From positions 1-22,406 of IMG/VR virus record IMGVR_UViG_3300032323_001669: a stretch of 22,406 nucleotides of DNA. One strand, given 5' to 3'. The stretch comes from a virus. The position numbers and the translations under genes are program-made. Under the pieces are notes generated by a model, which made no database searches, was not told where the DNA came from, and worked only from the letters and a program-made list of their open reading frames with translations. Positions 9,853-15,384 of the stretch are shown here, piece by piece. How positions within the stretch are numbered: the stretch's first letter is position 1; each line of letters begins with the position of its first letter.

Positions 9853-10512
9853 ATGGCTTTAAGATACTATCCCGCTTTTAGAATAAAACCAAACCAGAGT
9901 ACTACTGGTGGGCAATATTCATTAAATGGAAAACCATATATTGGTAAATACTATATTACATATGATGGCCAAGTCTTTTCAGGAGCAGATCCAGTAAGTG
10001 GACCTAATCAAAAATTAGAACCGCTTAATCTATATATTAATAATCCAATACTTTCAAATAACGCACTTCCTGGAGTACTAGTACAATCTTTAGCGTCAAC
10101 TACTACAAATTTAAATAATCAGTTGCGCGCTAATATACAAAAAAATGCTGCTAAAGCAGATAAACCAACTCCGTATTATCCTTATCCACTTCAAGAAGAC
10201 TACACTCGAGGCTATATTACAAGATACTTTATAAAAAAAATAAACAACATTGGATATATTACTGAGATATCTCAAGAAGAATATACTGATGTGCAAAATG
10301 GTGATGTACTATACGATATTGAAATGTATATGTATAATTCAATATTTTGGAAATTAACGGGACCTTTAAACACAATCAGACTTTCTCAATATGATATAAG
10401 AGAAGGTATTATAGATACTAATAAAAGATTGACTGAAAAACTAAATTTAACAATGCTAGGAATTACTGATTTTATTGGAGGAAAATACGATAAATTTGCA
10501 AAACCTAGTTAA
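9853..10512 (+). CDS. unrecognised phage structural protein
   Basis: I do not recognise this 219-residue protein. It is rich in Tyr, Asn and Pro, with an N-terminal phrase GKPYIGKYYITYDGQVFSGA (about residues 26-45) and a C-terminal part with alternating polar and aromatic residues. It has no signal peptide or membrane segment. It directly follows the hub gene in the late tail block, with a 20-base gap and an A-rich leader, so a baseplate, wedge or fibre-attachment component is the natural guess. Nothing in it is diagnostic. Confidence 0.55.
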   Translation: MALRYYPAFRIKPNQSTTGGQYSLNGKPYIGKYYITYDGQVFSGADPVSGPNQKLEPLNLYINNPILSNNALPGVLVQSLASTTTNLNNQLRANIQKNAAKADKPTPYYPYPLQEDYTRGYITRYFIKKINNIGYITEISQEEYTDVQNGDVLYDIEMYMYNSIFWKLTGPLNTIRLSQYDIREGIIDTNKRLTEKLNLTMLGITDFIGGKYDKFAKPS

Positions 10513-10521
10513 TTATCTGTA

Positions 10522-10529
10522 TATTTATT
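10522..10529 (+). promoter_or_regulatory. TATTTATT element before the first leader-peptide gene
   Basis: The octamer TATTTATT lies 29 bases before the AUG at 10551. The same element occurs before five other gene starts in this window. Promoter function is an inference from recurrence and position. Confidence 0.35.
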
Positions 10530-10550
10530 AAAAAATTAAAACATAAAATA

Positions 10551-10793
10551 ATGAACGAATTTCAAAGAATGCAAAAATTAGCTGGTTTACTAGTAGAATC
10601 TGATTTAACAGAAGATAAAAGTAAAGGATTTGAGATATATTGGGGAGATAGTGATAATCCAATGTTTAAAACTTTTTCAAGTGCTCAACAAGCTATTAAG
10701 TATGGAGAAAAAAATATAGATCTAGAAGACAAAGATTTTTCTTATTTTACAGTAAAAACTCCTAAAGGCGATATTATATATAAATCTAAATAA
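10551..10793 (+). CDS. small putative head-packaged protein 1 with capsid-targeting-like leader
   Basis: This 80-residue protein begins MNEFQRMQKLAGLLVE|SDL. The bar marks a predicted cut after Glu16 that matches the T4 gp21 protease rule (L/I)-x-E followed by a small residue. The remaining 64 residues are acidic and mixed, with YWGDSDNPMFKTF and a terminal VKTPKGDIIYKSK that looks like a short alpha/beta domain. I do not recognise the mature part. The leader is nearly the same as those of the genes at 11664 and 12166, whose bodies are unrelated, so it is a detachable signal and not a shared fold. The inferred role is a cargo protein placed in the prohead core and ejected with the DNA. Confidence 0.6.
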   Translation: MNEFQRMQKLAGLLVESDLTEDKSKGFEIYWGDSDNPMFKTFSSAQQAIKYGEKNIDLEDKDFSYFTVKTPKGDIIYKSK

Positions 10794-10805
10794 AAAATTA
10801 AAACA

Positions 10806-10873
10806 GTGAATGAAATCAAAAAGGTATGAAGACTATGTATGGCAAGAAATATCCTAATTGCGTAAAAAAATAA
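10806..10873 (+). pseudogene. possible gene remnant between two small genes
   Basis: The 96-base gap between genes holds fragments that read like coding sequence broken by frame changes. A GTG at 10806 reads (M)NEIKKV then stop, echoing the MNEI start of the neighbouring leaders. In another frame, an ATG at 10826 gives MKTMYGKKYPNCVKK and stops at 10873. The fragments may be what is left of another small gene of the cluster, or chance. There is no direct proof. Confidence 0.25.
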
Positions 10874-10875
10874 TA

Positions 10876-10883
10876 TATTTATA
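10876..10883 (+). promoter_or_regulatory. TATTTATA element before the 10890 gene
   Basis: TATTTATA lies 14 bases before the AUG at 10890, closer than in the other cases. Its reverse complement is TATAAATA, the T4 late promoter consensus, but no minus-strand gene would use it. Its role as a forward promoter element is inferred from the repeated pattern. Confidence 0.3.
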
Positions 10884-10889
10884 CATAAA

Positions 10890-11207
10890 ATGATAAACCT
10901 ACTCCAATTATTAACTGAAGTTAAAGAAAGCTTTGAAACATTTGCTCAAATACGAGGCAAAGGCGCTGCTAAAATTGCTTCTACTGCTGAAGAAAAAGGT
11001 GGATTAGCTCTATTAACATGGCATCATTTTAAAGTTAAAGCTCCATATTATAAAAAAGCGACTGAGGGTAAATTTGATAAAGAGGCTGCTAAAAAAGAAT
11101 TTGAAGAAACATATAAAAAAATCTCATTAGATATGACTCAAATTGAATTTCAACGTGAAGTTGGACGTTTAGAGGTGTTAGGCGAATTATTAATAAGAGA
11201 AAAATAA
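10890..11207 (+). CDS. small putative head-packaged protein 2 with short capsid-targeting-like leader
   Basis: This 105-residue protein starts MINLLQLLTE|VKES, a 10-residue leader of the length seen in T4 internal proteins, with the predicted cut after Glu10 in L-T-E. The mature part is helical and Lys/Glu-rich, with GKGAAKIASTAEEKGGLALL and a later TQIEFQREVGRLEVLGELLI, consistent with a small helical bundle. I cannot name the family. It is followed after five bases by the next leader-bearing gene, so the two are co-transcribed. The protease recognition is inferred from the sequence only. Confidence 0.6.
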   Translation: MINLLQLLTEVKESFETFAQIRGKGAAKIASTAEEKGGLALLTWHHFKVKAPYYKKATEGKFDKEAAKKEFEETYKKISLDMTQIEFQREVGRLEVLGELLIREK

Positions 11208-11212
11208 ACAAT

Positions 11213-11653
11213 ATGGATACTTTTGATTTAAGACAATATTTAGCTGAAGGAAAATTATATGAAGCAGCCATGGCTTGCCCTCTTCCTACTCAAGATCTAG
11301 AACTTAATACTAGAAACAGAGATTCATCTATTAAAGCAGATTATATTAAATACGGTCCTTTAAATGTTGATGAACCTGGAAAATTTTGGGACGAATTAGC
11401 AAAACATTGGGATACAACCACTGAAGCAGCACAACAATCACTATGTGGTAATTGTGCCGCATTCGATATTTCACCAAGAATGGAAGATTGTATGCCTGGT
11501 CCATTATCAGACGATGATGGTAGATTAGGATATTGTTGGATGCATAGTTTTAAATGCCATTCGGCTCGTACTTGTAGAACATGGGCTAAAGGCGGACCTA
11601 TAGAAGAAGATTCTATATCTTATGAATGGCAAGAACGTAAAGAAGAACAATAA
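11213..11653 (+). CDS. cysteine-rich putative head-packaged protein 3
   Basis: This 146-residue protein begins MDTFDLRQYLAE|GKLYE, a leader of 12 residues ending in L-A-E before Gly. The body has a compact cysteine set: CGNC at 78-81, then C93, C108, C115 and C121, in the phrases CGNCAAFDISPRMEDC and GYCWMHSFKCHSARTCRTW. The spacing suggests a zinc or iron-sulfur site, and I recall similar Cys-rich proteins in marine T4-like phages without a known function. An additional Cys22 lies near the leader. The start was chosen because the next upstream stop belongs to the previous gene and the leader begins exactly here. If cleaved as predicted, 134 residues including the whole metal-site region would enter the head. 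Confidence 0.6.
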   Translation: MDTFDLRQYLAEGKLYEAAMACPLPTQDLELNTRNRDSSIKADYIKYGPLNVDEPGKFWDELAKHWDTTTEAAQQSLCGNCAAFDISPRMEDCMPGPLSDDDGRLGYCWMHSFKCHSARTCRTWAKGGPIEEDSISYEWQERKEEQ

Positions 11654-11663
11654 AATAAATACA

Positions 11664-12143
11664 ATGAACGAAATTACTAGAATGCAACTGTTGGCTGGCC
11701 TTATTACAGAGGCTGAAGCAGCACATCCAAGTCAATATAAAGCACCTGAAGGCAGTGATAGAGATGAGAAGTTAGATAAAGCAAAAGAACTATTAAAAAA
11801 AGGCGATAAAGAGGCGGCGTATAATCTACGTGATAAGATGGAAAAAGACGCAAGATCTAAACCAGACTTTAAAAATAAGCCACGTAAAGACTCTAAAGTA
11901 GATGAAGCTAAAAAGAAAGCTGGCAAAAATCTAAGTAAAGAAACTGAAGCAAAAATAAGAGCAGTGGCAACTAAAAAAGACTATTCATTTGCAGATCTTA
12001 AAAGAGAATACGTTAAAGGATTAGGAGCATTCTACTCCTCAGGATCTAGACCAGGAATGACAGCGCATCAATGGGCCATGGCAAGAGTTAATTCAGCATC
12101 ACCCAGCAAATCATGGGCAGACGTAAAAAAAGTTAAAAAGTAA
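11664..12143 (+). CDS. basic putative head-packaged protein 4 with RPGxxAHQWAMARVNS domain
   Basis: The start is taken at 11664, not at the earlier in-frame ATG at 11622. The latter lies inside the previous gene, while 11664 gives the leader MNEITRMQLLAGLITE|AEA, which matches its neighbours. The protein is then 159 residues. After the leader comes a Lys/Asp/Glu-rich, strongly charged, probably helical region. The C-terminal domain contains GLGAFYSSGSRPGMTAHQWA followed by MARVNS, a conserved phrase I associate with phage proteins of unknown function (DUF5824-like, from memory). The high Lys content would suit a protein packed against DNA, as T4 internal proteins are. No enzyme motif is visible. 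Confidence 0.6.
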   Translation: MNEITRMQLLAGLITEAEAAHPSQYKAPEGSDRDEKLDKAKELLKKGDKEAAYNLRDKMEKDARSKPDFKNKPRKDSKVDEAKKKAGKNLSKETEAKIRAVATKKDYSFADLKREYVKGLGAFYSSGSRPGMTAHQWAMARVNSASPSKSWADVKKVKK

Positions 12144-12165
12144 ACTGCAATTAAAATAAAATATA

Positions 12166-12429
12166 ATGAACGAATTTAAAAGAATGCAGCAAATAGCTGG
12201 TATCATTACTGAGTCTGAATTAAAAGAAAATGAATTACAAAACTATATGTTCTTTTCAAATTTAAAACAGATGAAAAGACAAATTGAAATGATAATGGAG
12301 ATGAATCCTATTGTGGTTGATAGCATTCTTCAAAATGGTCATGATTGGGCCGATGATCATATTTCTGAAGCAAAAACAAATATGGATCAAGTATTTGATT
12401 TTTTAAAAAATGAAATGGATAAAAGCTAA
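12166..12429 (+). CDS. small putative head-packaged protein 5 with capsid-targeting-like leader
   Basis: This 87-residue protein starts MNEFKRMQQIAGIITE|SEL; 13 of the 16 leader positions match or conservatively match those of the genes at 10551 and 11664. The mature 71 residues are helical and Met-rich, with FFSNLKQMKRQIEMIMEM and NGHDWADDHISEAKTNMDQV. The pattern suggests a short helical hairpin, possibly a protein-binding module. I recall related short proteins from cyanophages but cannot give a function. It is the last clear gene before the terminator and so closes the late operon. Confidence 0.6.
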   Translation: MNEFKRMQQIAGIITESELKENELQNYMFFSNLKQMKRQIEMIMEMNPIVVDSILQNGHDWADDHISEAKTNMDQVFDFLKNEMDKS

Positions 12430-12484
12430 TTAATTTTCTTATTGTAAATAAAAAAATAAAATTGAAAATTCTTCTGAAGGTAAA

Positions 12485-12580
12485 ATGTTAAAACTTATAG
12501 TAAAAAATCAATTAGAATATGATGGAGCCCGTAGAGGTGGAACAATGCTAGATATATTTAATTTAGTTGATAGATACTAA
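12485..12580 (+). CDS. possible 31-residue protein
   Basis: The ATG at 12485 opens a frame reading MLKLIVKNQLEYDGARRGGT then MLDIFNLVDRY and a stop. The frame is open upstream to 12452, so a slightly longer product from a non-AUG start is possible. A GAAGG sequence lies four bases before the ATG. Composition is protein-like (mixed charged and hydrophobic residues, ending in an acidic helix), and it fills the space between the last leader gene and the terminator. It could equally be the 3' remnant of a larger gene. I recognise no family. Confidence 0.35.
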   Translation: MLKLIVKNQLEYDGARRGGTMLDIFNLVDRY

Positions 12581-12601
12581 TAACAATAAAAATTTTAAAT
12601 T

Positions 12602-12627
12602 AAGCCTAGGTTTTCTAGGCTTTTTTT
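12602..12627 (+). terminator. intrinsic terminator closing the late tail/cargo operon
   Basis: AAGCCTAG (12602-12609) pairs perfectly with CTAGGCTT (12615-12622) around a GTTTT loop, and seven T residues run from 12621 to 12627. This is a classic rho-independent terminator. It separates the tail and small-protein block from the replication block. The 73 bases after it (12628-12700) are AT-rich leader in which I see no clear element. Confidence 0.9.
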
Positions 12628-12700
12628 ATGCGACTTAGAATTTAAACTTTACGATTACAAAACAAAAGACTATATTTAATTTAATCAAAGGTTATGTTAA

Positions 12701-14005
12701 ATGTATTTTATAGTTGAAACACAAGATCAGTTATGTCAACTATCTCCTAAAGATAATTGTTTCATTCAAGTTATACCATCTTCAGATAGATATCATCCAA
12801 CGCTATCCAGATGCTCACTAGTCTACTATAATGATGGAACCAAAGGTTATATATTCCCGATAAATCATAGCGAAGGATTCAGCCTAGAAATAGCCCAAAT
12901 TGAGTCTTTTATTAATGCCCATAAGAAAGTTTATTTACTAGATAGAAAATTCCACTCTTATTTCTTAAATGTTGAAAATTCAGTCGATGTAAACTTTATA
13001 CGAGTAGATCAAGGCATAGAAGAATCTAAGATAGAATGCGATACACTTTTGCATAGAGACTTTAATCAAAAATACAGTACTGGATGGATTAATGAGATTA
13101 TTCCTATTGTCAAACATTATGAGAAGTGCGAAGACTTATATAGTAAAATAGAACCACTATTTGAATTAGAAGCAGACTACTCAATACTAAATAAATCTAC
13201 TGATGCGTATAAATGGGTTGAAACGCAAGGCATAAAAGTAGACACTCAAAAACTAAAAGACGCATACAAAAATGATAATATAAAGTATGGAATAAAAGAT
13301 GATATGGCCTATACATACTATAATATGTATAATATAACTGGTCGACCTACTAATTCATTCAATTCTATTAACTTTGTAGCAATACCCAAAACACAAGAGT
13401 TTAGAGACTGTTTTATTCCAGAAAATGATTTTATGGTTGAGTTTGACTTTGATGCATATCACTTAAGACTTATCGCTAAAGCTGTAGAATATGAATTTCC
13501 AAATAGTGATACTTCAATCCACGAGCAATTAGGCAAATTTTACTTTGAAAAAGATCAACTTACTGAAGAAGAATACTCAAAGTCAAAAGAGATAACATTC
13601 AAACAACTTTATGGCGGAATTGAAGACAGATATAAAAACATTGAATTTTTTACAAAACTTGATAGCTTTATAGAATCTTTATATGCCACATATAAAAAAC
13701 AAGGATCGATAAAACTTCCTACTGGAAAGCTACTTAGAAGATCTGAAGATATGAACAAACTTAAATTATTTAACTATTGGGTTCAAAACTTAGAAACCAA
13801 AGTTAATACAGAAAAAATCTTGGACATAAAAGATTATATAGAGAGTGCTAAATGCAAAACTAAGCTAATACTTATAACATATGATGCATTCTTATTTGAC
13901 TATTCTATACAAGATGGAAAGCAATTTCTTATAGACATTAAAAATATTATGCAAAAAGACGGATACGGAGTAAAACTAAAAAGAGGCACTTCATACTTTC
14001 TATAA
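12701..14005 (+). CDS. short family A DNA polymerase with degenerate exonuclease-like N-terminus
   Basis: This 434-residue protein carries the three family A polymerase motifs. Motif A is VEFDFDAYHLRLIA (about 246-259), with D249 aligned to the catalytic Asp705 of E. coli Pol I. Motif B is KEITFKQLYGG, giving K296, F300 and Y304 in the O-helix positions. Motif C is TYDAFLF, with D395 in the catalytic place. Position 254 is His where Pol I has the ribose-excluding Glu710. The first ~150 residues follow the strand order of the 3'-5' exonuclease domain (GYIFPINH, then VYLLDRKFHSY), but the D-x-E and D metal ligands are absent. It opens the replication block and is probably the replicative polymerase. 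T4 relatives normally encode a family B enzyme (gp43) here. The total length is well below Klenow fragment (~605 residues). Confidence 0.75.
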   Translation: MYFIVETQDQLCQLSPKDNCFIQVIPSSDRYHPTLSRCSLVYYNDGTKGYIFPINHSEGFSLEIAQIESFINAHKKVYLLDRKFHSYFLNVENSVDVNFIRVDQGIEESKIECDTLLHRDFNQKYSTGWINEIIPIVKHYEKCEDLYSKIEPLFELEADYSILNKSTDAYKWVETQGIKVDTQKLKDAYKNDNIKYGIKDDMAYTYYNMYNITGRPTNSFNSINFVAIPKTQEFRDCFIPENDFMVEFDFDAYHLRLIAKAVEYEFPNSDTSIHEQLGKFYFEKDQLTEEEYSKSKEITFKQLYGGIEDRYKNIEFFTKLDSFIESLYATYKKQGSIKLPTGKLLRRSEDMNKLKLFNYWVQNLETKVNTEKILDIKDYIESAKCKTKLILITYDAFLFDYSIQDGKQFLIDIKNIMQKDGYGVKLKRGTSYFL

Positions 14006-14028
14006 AACAAACTAGACAAATAATCAGA

Positions 14029-14040
14029 TATTTATAAATA
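14029..14040 (+). promoter_or_regulatory. TATTTATAAATA palindrome before the 14048 gene
   Basis: This perfect 12-base palindrome contains both the recurrent TATTTATA element (14029-14036) and TATAAATA (14033-14040), which is identical to the T4 late promoter -10 box. It ends seven bases before the AUG at 14048, so a conventional start from TATAAATA would leave almost no leader. TATTTATA as the element would leave 19 bases from its first base. Confidence 0.35.
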
Positions 14041-14047
14041 ATAAGTT

Positions 14048-14479
14048 ATGAATCAACATGAAACAATAAGGTTAACACAATCACAATTAATGAACAGACT
14101 ATTTTGTAGTTTTACTCCAAAAGATAAACTCGAAGATAAGCTTTACGAAATAAATTCCCAATATAAGATTTTGTACAGTAAAATATTCGTATTGACATCT
14201 CCTGAGTCAGATGAATACATGTGTACATATAATATAGAAATAGAAGGTGAAGAGACTAAGATTCTTCATAACACTATTTTATTGCATAGAAAAAAAGAAA
14301 CTAATACCCTCTATACCATAAATGCCCTAAATACTCTAATCATGAATCTTAATGGTGGAGTTATGGATACACGATATCCTATCAATTGGCAAGATTATCG
14401 CAACTCGGTACTACTTACTCAAGGTACTGATTTCAGAAAATTAAATACAATAGTGCACAAAATTGTCGCTACTTCGTAA
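14048..14479 (+). CDS. unrecognised protein of the replication block
   Basis: This 143-residue protein sits between the polymerase and ssDNA-binding genes. The N-terminal third is polar and probably helical. The middle forms alternating strands ending in TILLHRKKETNTLYTINALN. The C-terminal part has LNGGVMDTRYPINWQDYRNS followed by VLLTQGTDFRKLNTIVHKIV. The HRKK-x-NTLYTINALN phrase seems familiar from other T4-like phages, but I cannot assign a function. The location suggests a replication, recombination or translational-control accessory factor. It has no similarity that I can see to T4 RegA, UvsY or gp59. Confidence 0.6.
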   Translation: MNQHETIRLTQSQLMNRLFCSFTPKDKLEDKLYEINSQYKILYSKIFVLTSPESDEYMCTYNIEIEGEETKILHNTILLHRKKETNTLYTINALNTLIMNLNGGVMDTRYPINWQDYRNSVLLTQGTDFRKLNTIVHKIVATS

Positions 14480-14537
14480 ATAAATTTTTTTATCGCGATT
14501 TAATTAAGTATTTTTATTTAAACAAACAGTTATATTT
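14480..14537 (+). other. AT-rich leader of the ssDNA-binding gene
   Basis: This 58-base leader is almost entirely A/T except for the palindrome ATCGCGAT (14492-14499). T4 gp32 represses its own mRNA by binding an unstructured AU-rich leader next to a structured element. The layout here would allow the same but does not prove it. Confidence 0.3.
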
Positions 14538-15362
14538 ATGGACATTCAAGCTTTAAAGGCAAGACTATCCGCTTTGCAGAATCCAGTAAAAGGTTCAGGC
14601 TCAAGTAATCAGCCTAAAACATTATGGAGAGCGGCAGTAGGAAAACATTCGATCAGAATCCTACCATCTGCATTTGACAAGACAAATCCGTTTAAGGAGG
14701 TTTACATCTACTACGGAATTAACAACAAGACGATGATGTCTTTACAATGCTTTGGAGAAAAAGATCCAATAGTAGAGTTTACTCAACAACTTCGTAAATC
14801 ATCTAATAAAGACGACTGGCAAATGGCTAGAAAGCTTGAACCAAAGATGAGAGTAATGGTCCCAGTAATCGTACGTGGCGAAGAAGAAAAAGGCGTTATG
14901 CTTTGGGAGTTTGGTAAGCAAGTCTACATGGAACTTCTTGCAATTGCAGAAGACGAAGACGTAGGAGATTACACAGATATTATGCAAGGTCGTGATATCA
15001 CAGTTGAGACAACATCTCCAGAACAAAATGGTTCTAACTTTAACCAATCTAAAGTACGTGTTAGAACTAAATCTACTCCACTATCTGAAAATAGTGATGA
15101 GGTTAAAAAATGGCTAGCAGAACAGCCAAATCCACTAGATGCTTACAAGCGTTATTCATATGAAGAAATGAAAGCTGCTTTGCAATCTCATCTAAATCCT
15201 GAAGAAGAAGTAGCCAGTACACCTGCACCTGAAACTGAAAAGCAGACAGCAGCAGATGATTTGCCTTGGTCTAAATCAGAAGAAGCACCAACAAAAGCTT
15301 TTTCACTAAGTACTCAGAAAACTGATATCGATCAAAAAATCGATGATCTATTTAATATCTAA
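14538..15362 (+). CDS. single-stranded DNA-binding protein (gp32-like)
   Basis: At 274 residues this has the three-part layout of T4 gp32 (301 residues). A short basic N-terminal segment (MDIQALKARLSALQNP) would mediate cooperativity. The core has aromatic and basic DNA-contact residues (WRAAVGKHSIRILPS, VYIYYGINNKTMMSLQCFG). An acidic, flexible C-terminal tail ends in KIDDLFNI and would recruit replication partners. It would coat ssDNA at the fork and in recombination. The zinc ligands of T4 gp32 (one His, three Cys) are not evident: only one Cys is present, in SLQCFG. It is placed directly before the recombinase, as expected for partners. A 58-base, AT-rich leader precedes it. Confidence 0.85.
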   Translation: MDIQALKARLSALQNPVKGSGSSNQPKTLWRAAVGKHSIRILPSAFDKTNPFKEVYIYYGINNKTMMSLQCFGEKDPIVEFTQQLRKSSNKDDWQMARKLEPKMRVMVPVIVRGEEEKGVMLWEFGKQVYMELLAIAEDEDVGDYTDIMQGRDITVETTSPEQNGSNFNQSKVRVRTKSTPLSENSDEVKKWLAEQPNPLDAYKRYSYEEMKAALQSHLNPEEEVASTPAPETEKQTAADDLPWSKSEEAPTKAFSLSTQKTDIDQKIDDLFNI

Positions 15363-15384
15363 ACTAAAAAGGTTATAAAACACT

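Noticed and set aside
11654-11661. AATAAATA as a T4-like late promoter for the 11664 gene
   Set aside because: It ends two bases before the ATG and fits the general A-rich initiation leader better than a promoter.
11622-11663. Earlier in-frame ATG for the gene at 11664
   Set aside because: It overlaps the preceding gene and would put 14 low-complexity residues before the conserved MNE leader.
14492-14499. ATCGCGAT palindrome as a terminator stem after the 14048 gene
   Set aside because: It has no loop and no following T run; it is too short to form a terminator hairpin.
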